Part shown: in pieces, positions 48,611 through 60,794 of the stretch
Layout: every line of letters begins with the position of its first letter
Position numbering within the stretch: position 1 is the first letter of the stretch
Assembly: GCA_933228675.1 (NCBI GenBank)
Contig: OW121744.1
Span: forward strand, 21,981,536-22,045,535
DNA length: 64,000 bases
Direction of reading: 5' to 3'
DNA from: Stomorhina lunata
Lineage: Eukaryota; Arthropoda; Insecta; Diptera; Rhiniidae
Program-made: the position numbers and the translations under genes
Notes under the pieces: model-generated
The model's database searches: none
Seen by the model: the letters and a program-made list of their open reading frames with translations, nothing else
Told to the model about the DNA's origin: nothing

Positions 48611-50825
48611 ATTAAAATATGTTGCTGCTGCTGTGGAGGCAAATTTTGCATATGAGGCGGCAACTGCTGTTGCTGCATGTATTGCATATTTTCCGAGTTG
48701 GCATGAGATGGGGGAGGTGTGGGTTTATTAGTTGGTGTTCCTCCACCTCCACCCAGTATATTGTCGATACTGTTAATCATATTATTGGAAGCATTAAGTT
48801 GCATGCGTTGATTTTGCAATTGTTGTTGATGTTGTTGGTTGGCTGATTCCATCATGCCACCAATCATGGCTAGTGGATGATTTTGAGCCTGCATATGGGA
48901 ATTGTAGTGATTTTGCTGTTGCATCATAAAACGTTGTGGCCCCTGATGTTGGAAATTTGATTGTTGTTGGTTAGGCGTTTGTCCCATATTACTCATTAGA
49001 TTATTAACATGATGAGGTTGTTGTTGTTGTTTGTCATTCATTAAACTCATTTTATGATTATGGGGCTGTTGTAATTGTTCATTCGAAATTATTTGTGGAT
49101 GATAGTTTAACTCATGTCGTGACTGCTCCTTGGGAGCTATATTCGTCTGGCTATTACCTTGGGCTGTAGCCTGTAATTGTTGCTGCTGTTGTTGTGTGTT
49201 AAGGCGTTCCTGCTGTTGGTTAATGTTGTTAGGAATAATATTGTTTGCAATTGATGGTGATAGACCATTCATCAAGAGGGCACTGTTTGTTCTACGAAGA
49301 GAATAAAAATATTTTATTGGAGTTTCTTAAAATTGTAAGATAACAAATTAAAATTAATTTAAACATTTACTATTTAGTAAAAACAGGAAGAAATTTTTCA
49401 AAAAAAAATTAGTAATTTTTAAATGTTAACATAAGATTTGTAGGCTTTATTTATTTTTACTCACCCATGCTGTTGCTGAGTTAGATGATTTTTGAATGAA
49501 GGTCCTCCTGAAGTATTGTCATTGGTAGCTAAATCATTTGGTAATGTATCAAGTCCATTGCCACCCGAGCTATTACTGCTGCCTCCACTTACACTAGCAC
49601 CACTACCACCGCCTATAACATCATCCATTTCGGGTTCCATTACTAGGCCATCAATCAGACGACCCGGTCCTACGCCCTCATCAATGATTTCCTCAAATTT
49701 CATAATCTCTTGGGAAGCAGAAGACAATTGAGATTCTGTTTCTAATTCGAATTCCATTTCGGAATCGTAGGCATTGCCAGATGCTGACGACATTGTGTTA
49801 TGCATAGATCCGGCTAGCATACGTCTTCTCTGTTGCATTAACATCATTTGATGATGTTGCTGCTGTTGCTGCTGCAATTGTTGCAGATGCTGTAGTCTAC
49901 GCAACTTTTGTTGCTGCCATTCATCCAGGTGCTCAGCTCGAAGTTTTTCTAAAACATGTTTAGGCGGTGTTGTGCCTAAAAGGCGACCGTTAAACACAAA
50001 TTCACGTTGGAATTCTTTTAGGAATTCTTTGTCGTGAAGTTTTAAAGCCGTTTTCAAATGTAAACGAAACTGTTCTCTGAACACTCGTGAACTTAATTCC
50101 TGTGAACTATAATGAAAACGCACCGTATACTCGGTATCCGGATGGAAGATGTAACCTTCACCTAAACGTGAAATCCTCTGGAACTTTTCAATTAGCGGTG
50201 AATTCGTATGAAAATTAAATTTGCCATCACTGCTACGATTGTATGTAGGATTAATACCAAAAGCACGTCTTCGTGACCGTTTTAGGGAATTTTCTGTTCC
50301 TAAAGCATCTAGACTATTACTTTCGTCAGCATCAGCCGTAGCGATTCTACCAAGACGTCGGGCGTGTATAACCGATGAGGGTATTAAATCCAATGGATCC
50401 CCTACAGTCTGATGCACTAGAGTACGTCGACCAGCTGCTGTTCTTATCGCTCCACGTGTAGCATTGGTCGCTGCTGCATAACGAACTCGTTTACTCAACG
50501 AAGTTGAATTCTCATTGTAAGCATCGTCAGCATAGGCATTATCGTCTTCATCCAGGCACATAAACTCCTCTTTACAAAGGATTTTTTCGAAATTTTGATT
50601 CAAATCAGTCGAAGTATTTTCATCTTCATTTTTGATACACTCTTCCTTTTTGGGCGCCAATAATAATTGCAATTGTTTTTTGTTGTCTGTTGGTGGAAAA
50701 ATATTGGGTATAACTTGGTCACACGCTTCGGGATATTTATATTTGAGATTCCTTAGTAGATAGTGTAGAGCATCGCAACGAGACACTGCATCAAACTTAT
50801 CCAGTGAAGTTAGTGTTTGATCCAC
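41987..50825 (-). CDS. Large Q-rich nine-finger C2H2 protein, 5' end not found
   Basis: Seven exons on minus join without phase breaks: 50825-49465, 49291-48181, 45908-45776, 45575-45118, 45051-44952, 44891-43381, 42829-41987. They encode 1838 aa. The first listed exon begins at an acceptor (TTTTCTAG|GTG), so at least one upstream exon is missing. Order: unknown N-terminal part (LTSLDKFDAVSRCDALHYLL, then FHYSSQELSSRVFREQFRLH around residues 240-320), polyglutamine, nine C2H2 fingers (about residues 786-1040, from YNCLLCPKSYRKRKSLLDHY to CCTYCDQTFKWKTHLVRHK) split over exons 2-5, a basic PSPKKVKRFSKEGE linker, then a long Q/P/H-rich tail with WGNINFVG and KFYIVDSSEFLGLP islands. Clustered fingers with Q-rich flanks point to a nuclear DNA-binding regulator; I do not recognise the specific gene. 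The exon at 45575 has an alternative in-phase acceptor at 45596. Confidence 0.88.
42830..43380 (-). other. 551-bp intron with dispersed-repeat fragment
   Basis: Penultimate intron of the zinc-finger gene, GTAATT...TTTAG. It contains a decayed member of the fly dispersed repeat: TTTAATACCCTTCACCTTT near 42907 and GCCAGACGGACATTG near 43251, matching the 52978 element read in reverse. Confidence 0.55.
45909..48180 (-). other. 2.3-kb intron of the zinc-finger gene
   Basis: Bounded by GTAAGT (48180) and TTACAG (45909). It holds unique AT-rich sequence, with the phrase ATTTTTTGGTGCGCTT-like at about 46550 and 46848. AAATAACCTATCTGC (47557) recurs in inverted form as GCAGATAGGCTATTT (47887) and as GTAGATAGGTTATTT at about 48060, hinting at a small inverted-repeat element. 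Small frames here are not genes. Confidence 0.6.
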
Positions 50826-51339
50826 CTAGAAAAGAAAAAAAAAGAAAGTTTGGTATTATAACATTAAGGCCCGAAAAAATACTTTTTTACTATGGAAACT
50901 TTTTCAAAATAGAAAATTATTCCTATGGAAAGGTTTTCAATGTGAAATTACAAAATAAAGATTATATTTTTTTATAGAAAACATAGTCTGCCAAGCCCTA
51001 ACATTTTAATCATAGAGACTAATAATTAATAACTATAATACTTCATATAAAGTTCCAGACCACAACTCCTCAAGAACAATTGAAGTAAAATTTTATTAAA
51101 AAAAAAATACACCTGTTGTGCTATGGACCTACGTACGTCTCATATGTAGGTACTGGCAGACTTTTCTTATCAAAAGAAATTCCACAAAAAATTTTTTATG
51201 TTGCATGCAATTTGCAGTTGTGAACAAAAGAAGACGAGCATTTGTGACATCCGGCGGATAAGCTCATCAAATGGATGAGCTTTAACAGATAGCTGTGTAT
51301 TGCGTAAGGAAGGTCGATTTTTTGGAACGAATTCCCTGA

Positions 51340-52560
51340 TTTCTTTATCAATTACATTGTATTCTCATGGCCAGAACACCAAGAGCATTTGATTCTTCAA
51401 TATTTACACTATCCATTAATAAAGATGAAGTACGTTCCCACGGCAATTGGTTCTTCATACCGGAACGACTCTGAAATCTTAAAAAGAACCAGTCCTTGCA
51501 TCTCTATACTAATGTTGAAGAAACTCGGTGCAGTAGCATTAGAGTTCCTAACACGTCTACTTGAACACTCTATTCAACAACTAATAATCCCGGACATCTG
51601 GAAAGTTGCTCGTATATTCCATATTCAAAAACCAAATAAATCCGCTACCAATGGAGAATCATACCGACCGATATCTCTTTTATCTCCTGTTGCAAAAGTT
51701 TTAGAATCTCTACTGTTACCGACCATAAAAGAACATTTCCCTATCGCAAATGGCCTCAATCAGCAACGACTATGTCAGCGCACCATAGTTGCGGCTTTAG
51801 ATTTATCTAAAGCTTTTGACACAGTTGATCAAGCTACGCTGATGACTACGAACTCATCTCTAACCAACGATGTCAAACGCTGGCTTGACAACTATCTTTG
51901 TAGCAGCCAAGCGTTTATAGAGTTTAGAGAAAAATCCAGCCTCCTACATCAACCAAAAGGTAAAGTCCCGAAATAAGGTCCCAAAAGCATTAATTGGCAC
52001 CTCATGCGGTATGGACAAGGAGATAATTGTTGAGACATTTTATGCAATTGCAGCCCCAGTTTGGACCTCTTTCATTAACGAAACCCAAAGGCGAAACTTG
52101 CAAACATCACAAAATAATGCATTCCGAATTGGAACCGGATGTGTCAATATGACGAATGTGGATCATTTACATGAGGAAACCAGTTTACTGTCGGTCAGAC
52201 GACATAATGTGTTGCTCACTAGACAGTTTCTGATGGCATCATCCTAACCATCAGATACTGATGGAGGATCCGCTTTCTCGGTACATACGGACATCCAAAA
52301 CGTCATTCCATCGGACGTTGACTGATTGTCCATAACGAATGCGCAAAAAACATGACATCAATTGGCGGTCACCGATGCCATTAACGGCTACCGAAGCAAT
52401 AATATTCCTAATGAATACCCCCTCAAATTTCGGTTAGTAAACGGCTTCTCCCCAGGCAAAGTAGATCCATATTAGCACAATTAACAGTAGGTTGGAGCAG
52501 TTTACTTAACTGCTTTCTTCTGTTATCCTTAACTCCCAGTGGAGCATTGGGCCTCAACCA
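51340..52560 (+). pseudogene. Jockey-like non-LTR retrotransposon fragment (RT, deleted core)
   Basis: The frame at 51389-51976 carries reverse transcriptase blocks: WKVARIFHIQKPNKSATNGE, YRPISLLSPVAKVLE and AALDLSKAFDTV. It passes to RWLDNYL and then breaks at the VPQG block. The next frame (52011-52247) is the post-RT C-terminal part (APVWTSFINETQRRNLQTSQ, FRIGTGC, DHLHEETSLLSVRRHN). The YxDD catalytic segment between them is deleted, and further decayed C-terminal sequence continues to about 52560. It lies in the presumed upstream intron of the zinc-finger gene. Confidence 0.82.
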
Positions 52561-52589
52561 TCCTTTTATATCGAACTCTATTGGGAGAT

Positions 52590-52976
52590 GTTATGCATAC
52601 ATCCTTCCATGAATAGTTTGCTGCTTGTAACTCCGCATCAATTGACCTTCTCCACGTTCTAGCAGGTGCACCAACACGACGGCTGCTTCCTTGTGAATTC
52701 CAACGAAGCGCGTGTTATATGTTGTAAATATGTTGTTGCTGAGTTGACAGCCCTTGGCCGAGAAACCTCGGGTCATTCCGGTACGTAGAACTGGCTGTCG
52801 CGCTTGTCGAGTAATGTTGGTATTTGGCCTTCGAAGTGTGTGGGCTAGGCGGATGGCTAACCTCCTATACCACGGCAGTCCACGTACATTGCCCGTACAT
52901 ACATCAGACGTTATATTCAAAATTACTCGACTTAGTATTTTGCTCGGTATTGGAAGAAGGGTTGTTCCCCTGTAGT
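52590..52976 (+). repeat. Dispersed repeat fragment, retrotransposon-tail-like
   Basis: GC-richer stretch containing CCCTTGGCCGAGAAACCTCG, GGTCATTCCGGTACGTAGAA and CTGGCTGTCG. I take it for a non-LTR 3' tail because of composition and its position after the RT fragment. The 109-codon minus frame here is probably fortuitous. Confidence 0.4.
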
Positions 52977-52977
52977 T

Positions 52978-53746
52978 ATACCCTTCACCACCATAGGTGG
53001 AAAGGGTATTATAAGTTTGTGCTGATGTATGTAACGCATAGAAATATTTGACCCACCTTTTAGTATACCAATAGACTTAGAATCACTTTCTGAGTCGATT
53101 TAGCGATGTCAGTCCGTCCGTCCGTCTGGCTGGCTGGACCCCCATGTAAACCTTGTAATCAAACTACAGGTCGCAATTCTAAAGATAATTTGATGAAATT
53201 TGGCACGGATCATTTTTTTGATAATAGGACCATGGCTATTGAAATTCGTCAAAATCGGTCCATTATTTATGGTATCTCCCATAGGTCCCACTTCCCGGAA
53301 TTGATATATTGGCCACAAATATAAATATTTTTTTCATGAAATTTAAATCAAATACTGCTTATATAAACTTAAATCACTGTACCAAATTTCGAAATCGGTC
53401 CACATTTGACCATAGCTCCCATACAAACACTAAATGAGACAAAAATCACTAAAACGCTCGTAAATCTGAAGATAATGAGTATTTTAAGTTTATTTTCTGC
53501 ATACATGCATGTAACAAGTGTAATCAATTTGCCGAATTTCGAGATAATCGGTCCACATTTGACCCTAGCTCTCATATAAGTCCAAATGTCGGTAACAGCT
53601 TAAATATATAAGTTTTTAGAAAATGTTTGTATGATGGCAAAATTTAGCAAATATTTGTCTTTTTACAGGAAAAAGAACACCATTGATCTTAGTGGTGAAG
53701 GGTATCGTATGGTCGGGCTTGACCGACTACAGCATTTTGTTACTTG
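52978..53746 (+). mobile_element. Non-autonomous dispersed element, 14-bp inverted ends
   Basis: Perfect 14-bp inverted termini ATACCCTTCACCAC (52978-52991) and GTGGTGAAGGGTAT (53692-53705), followed by a hairpin-like tail GGTCGGGCTTGACCG and TTGTTACTTGTT. Internal landmarks are GAGTCGATTTAGCGATGTC, the run GTCCGTCCGTCCGTC, and two AATCGGTCCACATTTGACC modules near 53393 and 53548. No transposase. Confidence 0.65.
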
Positions 53747-55180
53747 TTATTGAAGTCTTTGGAGTCACCCTTTTTTAGTATTTTGACTAGTATATCTTCA
53801 TTCCAGAAGGTTCGCAGAGCTTCTTCTTCCCATATTTTATGAAACTTAACTGCTACCGCTGACGTATTGTTCTTGGCACTTTAAACCGTTGCCCAGTGTT
53901 TCTTTAAAGCCGCCACTCTACACTTATTTAACTGCCCAAATAGGTCAACTGAATTGCGTCCAGTTGACCTAAGGCATAGGACGATAGAGATGGCCCGTCT
54001 AATATTTTCTTATTATTCCGAAAACAGGCTTATCTGTCAACTAAAAAGGCGAAAAGGGCGTGACTGGATCACAAAATTGTTTAGCATGTTAAGCAATTTA
54101 TATTTTTTTTACTAACAGAGCAATTTATTTAGCTAAAATTTTATAATTTTAGAGTCCAATCAATGGATTTATAAAAAAAAAAAAAATTAAAAATTTTCAT
54201 TTAAGTATTCAAACTCGTAGTATCACTGGTCAAAATAATTTCACCACTCTGGTAGATTTGTAATTTTTCTTTATATTCAATTAACTACAATATATAGCTT
54301 AATTACCTAAATTATTTTTTACTTCTCGTATTTTTTTATGATTTAAACGAAAACACTTTTTTTATTTTAATTTTTACAAATAATCTATTTAAATTACTCG
54401 AAAAAACCGACTAAACTAATTCTTTTTTGAGGATCTATCTTTAACTTGTATACAAAGAAACTGCACAAAAACTATTTTAAAATAAAATTAATACAAAAAC
54501 AAATTATTTTAAGAAAAAGATGGCAGCAGAAAAAAATAAAAATATAATAAAATATGTAGGAAAAAAAAATATAAAATAAGAGAAAACAACAAAAACAACA
54601 TAAATGAAACGAAGCAAGCTGAAATTTAATTTGTGCCACTTTTCCCCCATATATCAATCTATTAAACATTTAAAACGTTAGCAACGTTGAATAAAGTCTG
54701 GCTTAGGATAGTTATACTATATGTACATACAAACACACATACATAAATATGCACGTACATACATACATACATATATTGATAGATACTAAATACAACACAT
54801 AAATATAATCTATGTATGTATGAATATATTTCTATGAGAGTAAATGTGAGTTTATGTAGTTTCTTGTAGTTGCTGCTAAAGCAGCAAAAATTTGTTTAGC
54901 TGCGCAGTTTAATAAATGATATGAGCAGATATCTACAGAGCCATGCACAGTCATACAACGAGACATACATACATATACAAAACATTACAGATACAACGTA
55001 TATTGGGTATCTGCTTTGCTTGGGCTTATCTAGTTCCGCTTCAGGCATACTACACTACACAACTACAATACAATAATTGTTACACCCTATAACAAGCTAA
55101 AATCATGACTACTGTTTTGGGCAACTCTGGGAAAGCTATTAAACCACTACCCGTAGTGAGGCCGCACTTCCCTGAAAGAT
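53747..55180. other. Non-coding stretch, probable intron of the zinc-finger gene
   Basis: AT-rich, with an A run at 54171-54186 and ACATACATACAT runs at 54750-54775 and 54963-54975. No gene or clear mobile element is supported. Confidence 0.5.
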
Positions 55181-55189
55181 AGCATATGA

Positions 55190-55400
55190 AATATCAGTAA
55201 CAATCCTGACGATTATCCAGCTAAACCGTGATATCAACAGGTTGGTTAATGACGATAACGTTGGCTAGATCACTTAATGGAGTTCATCAAGCCTAAAAAC
55301 AGGAATCGGTAAGCTGTGGTCAGAGTTCGGTGTCCTCGAAAAAGAATTATGGGGCCGTGTAAAGTTCTTTACACAGGTCAACATCAAAAAAACTTAATGT
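55190..55400 (+). pseudogene. Jockey-like remnant (segment N-terminal to RT)
   Basis: One frame with stops reads LTIIQLNRDINRLVNDDN and later SLKTGIGKLWSEFGVLEKE. This resembles the spacer between endonuclease and RT of jockey elements, where a TGIGKLWSTV-type phrase is common. It is too short and broken to encode protein and, being downstream of the 51340-52560 fragment, must be a separate insertion. Confidence 0.45.
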
Positions 55401-56654
55401 TTTCTTATAGAATTTGACCTTCTAAGAACAGAAAAAGTCTGTGCCAATATGGAAGAATAGCTTAAGTCGAAAACTGAAGTTTTAAGATATTATCAATTTT
55501 GTGTAATTTTTCTTCTGCTTGATTTTTGCGAATAATTTATGAATTAATATATTAACATGTTTACTAGAGAAGAAGGATGAATATTTAAAGGTCAAGATTT
55601 GTACAGCTTTAGCGAAGTTAAGCGAAATCGTTAGATGATGAAAGAAAAATGTGAATATGTACACAAAAATATATGTACATAAGTTGTTTTGATAAATGTA
55701 TTATTGTTTCAAAAAACTTAATTTAAAAAGTAAACGTACATAACATTGACAAAAACCCGACTTTTTTAAAACGGACTAAACACATTTAAGCGCATTTGCT
55801 TCTGTAATGCAACAAACGCCTTAACTCAATTTTCTCTTATGTCGACTTCAGCTACTCTTCCATATTGCCACAAATCATTTGTTAATATTTTGAAAATTTT
55901 GTTCAACAAAATTTAAAATTTATTTTCAGTGTCATAAAATGAACTAAAGGAAAAATAAAAATCAAAAAATTGAGATCGATATCTTAGATAATTTTGGGGA
56001 ATTTTCAATTTAAAATCGTAGAATTTCGCGAAATTGTAAATTTTTGGTAATCAAAACAGACAAAATATTCAAATCTTTCTATTACATTGGTTTTTATGGA
56101 TATATAGTATAGTTATATTATCAATAATATTTATTGGTTGTAAAATTTACTATACAAAATATAATTTCAAATTAAAATTTTGAAAAAAACATGTATTTTT
56201 TTATAAATTTTTGTATTTGGATTTGGAAAAAACAATGATGTGATAGAGAAAAATGGTCAACTAGCCAAGACTTGAAACTTGATGTATGTAAAAGCAGACT
56301 AGCATCTCTCTCTGGCGGCTTAATAAATAACACAGGTCTACAAAATGAAATTTTTTTGTTAGCAGCATGAGATATTATCACTGAATTGTATATTTTAGAA
56401 CGTGCCGATTTCAGAAATGATTCAGAAATGATTCAGAAATCGGCACGTTCTATTTTCTATTTTCCACCTAAACAAAAGATATAAGACTACAGCTTGGCGT
56501 CGAGGTGTACAAATTCCCGTGAGCCAACCAAAAATCGTAGGGAACACAATGGATATCCTCTTTACTTCATCAGCACATGCCACAACTATCGCGCATAAAT
56601 TTCTATGTAAGAACGAGGTCATGAGGCACAGACCGCAACTATTATTATATTATA
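55401..56654. other. Non-coding stretch with a short inverted repeat
   Basis: At 56398-56451 AGAACGTGCCGATTTCAGAA is followed, after a duplicated ATGATTCAGAA, by its inverse TTCAGAAATCGGCACGTTCT, forming a hairpin with arms of about 18 bp. Small minus-strand frames here show no recognisable family. Confidence 0.5.
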
Positions 56655-56835
56655 TTGTGAACCGCGGTGGTATAACAGTTTTGTCATCCGCCTAGCATAC
56701 CAGAGGTCCCAGATTCGATCCCCGGTCAGACCCACTTGAAAAAAAAATCAATTTTCAAAAAAGGGTTCACCTTATAACTCAGCTAGCCACTGGTTATTGA
56801 GTATTAGGCTAAGTAAAACTTCTCTAACTAAAGCA
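56655..56835 (+). mobile_element. tRNA-derived SINE, copy 2
   Basis: The tRNA-like head has an A box TGGTATAACAG (56668-56678) that fits the RNA polymerase III consensus TRGYNNARNNG at every position. A B-box-like GATTCGATCCC lies at 56712-56722, 44 bp later, within the normal range. A shared SINE body follows (CACTTGAAAAAAAAATC, AACTCAGCTAGCCACTGG, TTATTGAGTATTAGGC, AAAACTTCTCTAACTAAAGC). The head carries CCGCCTAGCATAC as in the copy at 12725-12906. Confidence 0.82.
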
Positions 56836-57559
56836 TTTGCATTATAAATCATTTCCGCTAGTGTGAAAAAGTTCATACCACTTTTTCGTTAGATAAAATC
56901 GACCTGCCTTAATGAAAACGTACGGTATAAAGATGTCGAGTTCGACCGTCATTATATTTGTTCACTTGTTTTTAGCTCATAATACTAATACTGGTACATT
57001 TTTAGTACTTATATAAAGAATAAGCTTTAAAACTAATACAATGAGCCTTGCTTCAAAATTTTCTGGCCTCACCACCCACCCTTTACATATAACATAGATT
57101 TATTGAAAAGTCTGTTGTGTAGTATTTCGTTATCCATTTCAATATCATGTTTTTTATCTTTTATTTCTTTAAGTGTAATACAGTGGGCAAACATTTGTAA
57201 CTACGTTTGTCGAATATACGACATCGACTACGACAGTTAGTACTACAACGCTTGGCCACATGTTGCAAGACCTGTCAAAAACTATTTGCAAAATAGTGGT
57301 TGGGAAGTTTTGGCTTACCCGCCAAGAAGTTTTAGGCAATTTGTTTCGATCGATGCCGAAAGCCCATACCGGAGCAGTTCTTTTTGTGCAGAATTCTTAT
57401 GCTAACAGAAAGATTGGCAAAGTAGAGGCTTGCAATGGACAATACTTTCAATAGTATACCCAATACCGCAATACCTTATGTACGTCGCCGAATACTAGGC
57501 TATTGCGCATTAAGACGAAGCAGTTTTCATTGTTCGAAGTGTCATTGTTTGACATTTGA
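56836..57559. other. Non-coding stretch upstream of the mariner relic
   Basis: No supported gene. 57260-57454 and 57435-57638 are open frames of about 65 codons with no recognisable domains. Confidence 0.45.
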
Positions 57560-58635
57560 AAAATTGTTATTGTTTGCTAGTAGAAGGTACGAGGTTGGTA
57601 AAAATAGAGCGCTACAAATTATTTTACCAAAATGTTGAAAGTTTTGCGGCTACAGTTAGCATATTGCGATCAATTTGGGGTCACAATAATGCTCCAAATG
57701 AGTCAACTATAAAAAGATTAATGGATAAATTTGCCGAAACTGGGTCTGTAAGTGCTGTAAAGACAACAATGCGCCTTCGACCAGGTCGATCGACCGAAAA
57801 TGTCGCAGCTGTACGTGATGATGTCGTTCAAACTAAATCTACCTCAATTCGACACCGATCTCAGCAAATTGGTGTCTCCAAATTCACTTTGCAGTATTGG
57901 AGAGAACATGAAAATGCTGATTTTGTCGATAAAATCATCTTCAGTGACGAGGCCCATTTCCATCTTGATGGCTTCGTCAATACGCAGAAATGTCGCATTT
58001 GGGTGAGTGATTCACGAGAAGCAAATGCATCCTCAACGTGTCACAGTGTGGTGTAGTTTTTGGACTGGAGGAATCATTGGCCTTTTTTATGAAAATGAGG
58101 CAAACAGTCAATGGGGTTCGGTATAGTGAAATGATAACCAGTTTTTTCTTGCCTATAATTAAACAAATGAATGTGGAGGGCATGTGGTTTCAACAAGACG
58201 GCACCACATGTCACACAGCCAGAGAAACAATTCAATTGCTACATCAGTCATTTCCCAAACGTGTTATTTCGCGTTTTGGAGACCAGAATTGGCCGCCAAG
58301 ATCGTACGATTTAACACATTTAGATTTTTTTCTTTGGGGGTTTTTTAAGTCGATGGTTTACGCGAATAAGCCGACGAAGACTCAAGCCTTAAATGAGGAA
58401 ATTGGACGCTGACTTAATGAAATACCGCAGCATTTATGCAAAAAGGTCATTGAAAATTTCCTTAAAAGATCGCGTGTGTGCCAGCAAAGCCGCTGCGGCC
58501 ATCTGCACGATATCTTGTTCCACACATAACTTCATTCTGTCTACTTTACGATATAATAAAGTTTCACGATTTTTTGAAATATCTATGTTTTTGTTAAAAT
58601 TTAAAAATTGCGTACTAGTTGAGACGCCCTGTATA
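57560..58635 (+). pseudogene. Mariner DD41D-type transposase relic, copy 2
   Basis: Most of a mariner transposase in several frames. The N-terminal helix-turn-helix part is at 57596-57900 (FGHNNAPNESTIKRLMDKF-like, RPGRSTENVAAVRDDV). The first catalytic block is IIFSDEAHFHLDGF (57931-57970), the second FQQDGTTCHTARETIQ (about 58188-58235), the third LDFFLWGFFKSMVYANK (58319-58368). There are 41 residues between the second D and the D of LDFF, as in the DD41D (rosa) group. A deletion near 57905, frameshifts near 58040 and a stop at 58411-58413 disable it. The 3' flank has GAGACGCCCTGTATAAGTG, the probable terminal repeat region. Confidence 0.85.
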
Positions 58636-59754
58636 AGTGTTAACGAGTTATAAGACATGTATAGATACAATTTTTGAATTGGCTAGGCCATGTTTGCAAG
58701 AATTCCTGAAACTGTTTTAGCAATATTGTGATGGATAAAGTAGAAAAGACTCTCAGATAAACGAAGAGCTTGGAACTAATTATTGAACGAGGTCAATAAT
58801 CGTATGTTATTATTAGACACATAAACATAAACTCTCTAAAAATTTGAATATTTATCAAAAGCCAAAATCGTCTTCTTCAAATTCTTAAAATTTTAACTTA
58901 TCGAATATGAATTTTTACAATGTTTTAAAAAGACAGTTTTTTATTTTTAAATTACTTATACAATTATCTATTCCGCTTCACTGTGCAACATGCTTTTGTT
59001 GTTCTGTTAAATTTTTGTTATTTTTGTTTTAATTTTTTTTTTTTTTTTTTTTGTAATATCTCTACTTTTCAACTCTTCTCATTCTTTCAACTCTTATATA
59101 CGAATGTATATTGCCACCTATCTTACCTCCCTCGATTTTCCTCCTTCTTCCCTCCTCCACCTACTAATAGCTCAGTCACATACAAAGCTGGTTGTAGCTG
59201 GGTAAAATATACAAGTTTGTGTTATTGTTGTTTTACTTTACTACAAAAATATACATATTTACACAAGTACACATGTAAAATTGTGTACTTGTTTTTTTTT
59301 CTTCTCTCTCTTATTATTGTAGCAAGTTGTTGTACTTGTTTTATTGTTGTTGCTGATGTTTTTCTATTTTGTATTTGATGTTGTTGTTAATTTTCTGTAG
59401 TAACGTTGTTGCTGTTCTTGCAGCTTATTGTAGAAGCAATAAACGAACATACTTTCAAACATACATACATCCGTAAGCAATTGGTTCTGAAGGGTATGAA
59501 GAGAGAAAGAGATGAGGAGAAGCAGTCATCAGCAAGTAGAATGCATTTTTTTCTCTGTACAGTAGAGAGCAAACAAATGCAACTGGTAGCCGTTTAACAT
59601 TCTAAAAAAATCTAGAGATTTAAAGAAAATTTTTCTGACAGTTCCTACGTATTTAATAAAAATATAAATAAATCTTTTACTGTGACTATCTCTAGAGATT
59701 CTTCGATGACGAATAGGAATACACAGACGGAAAGAAAGGTGTAAAGGGGGGTTT
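58636..59754. other. Non-coding stretch, pyrimidine-rich
   Basis: Contains long T runs (59032-59052) and TTGTTGTT repeats. The 131-codon plus frame at 58983-59378 is a low-complexity F/C/L/Y translation of T-rich DNA. No gene is supported. Confidence 0.5.
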
Positions 59755-60103
59755 TCTTCATCCCGCTATTAGGGAAGGAGCACTCACCAAGGCAAACCTG
59801 AGAGACTATTTTAACAAAATCTTAAGATCTTCCGCTCTAATGATTACCGGTACCTTAAGAACTACTCCATCTAAGGCGCTCTTCGCCATGCTCAACTGGC
59901 TCCCAGCCGAACTAATGGCAATGCAAATTGCTCTTAACTCGGGTGTCAGTCTCACACAATCTCACACAACCTGGTCCCACTCACAAACCGGACATTCCAC
60001 TATCCTGGACAAAATTACAAATATCCCTGACCACATAGATTACTGCATATCTACCCCTATCTTTGATAAATCTTTTACTGTGACTATCGACATGAGTGAA
60101 TAA
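59755..60103 (+). pseudogene. Non-LTR retrotransposon fragment, post-RT region
   Basis: The frame at 59840-60103 reads MITGTLRTTPSKALFAMLNW, LPAELMAMQIALNSGVSL and later DYCISTPIFDKSFTVTI. This is the conserved ITGALRTTPT..ALxxLLxLxPL block between reverse transcriptase and RNase H in I/R1-like elements. Upstream and downstream portions are absent. A short duplication (AAATCTTTTACTGTGACTAT at 59670 and 60069) flanks the fragment. Confidence 0.7.
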
Positions 60104-60794
60104 TTCTCAGTTTGTATATCGTTATTGTGGCATAGAGTTGCATTGTTTTGTTCTTTACTGTATGTAAATGTGCACATAAACACATACAAACATAAGTAGA
60201 TGTAAATATAAAAACATTTATATTAATTTATACAATAATCACATACTGTATTACATTTCTCTACTATATATTTACCAAGTAGTTCCAAATTGAAGGATCA
60301 TTTCTAAGACAAGTTAAATTGCTAGCAATAGTAATTAGAGATATTCGCTGGGTATACACTTTCTGCAAAGCTTAAATCATGGTTCTTTACTATTCTTGCA
60401 GAAGCTGCTTCCCATTTGTAATTTCCTTTCAATATGGAACTGCTGGGTAACTACAATAAATATTTACACACGGCCACACAAACAATTACATGTTTATGTA
60501 CTTGCATACAAATAAACAAACCAAGAACCCAGCAAACACATTTGTATACTACACAACAGTCAAATTCCTGGTAATGTAAAAAAAAATGTTAAAAAAATAA
60601 TTTTATTCGAATGTCGATATTTAAAAAAAAATTTTTTGTTTTCATTTTTTTTTATTGGAAATTAATCCAACCAATATCTATGTATATTACAATCAAATCG
60701 CCTAGGTCCTAAAAAATATAAGTCCAAATAATAGGGGTCCATGCTATACTCATTTGAGTCGGGCGAAAACACGCGTACGCTTACGCTCTAACTA
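60104..60794. other. Non-coding spacer
   Basis: AT-rich, no gene or element supported. Confidence 0.5.

Noticed and set aside
52591..52920. 109-codon minus frame (VRGLPWYRRLAIRLAHTLRR)
   Set aside because: Lies in a repeat that resembles a retrotransposon tail; no known domain and overlapping frames on the other strand are equally open.
56398..56451. Hairpin AGAACGTGCCGATTTCAGAA / inverse as a possible miRNA precursor
   Set aside because: The stem is only ~18 bp with a duplicated loop, no mature-arm features; more likely a local repeat.
58983..59378. 131-codon plus frame
   Set aside because: Low-complexity Phe/Leu/Cys/Tyr translation of T-rich DNA, no domain and no splice context.
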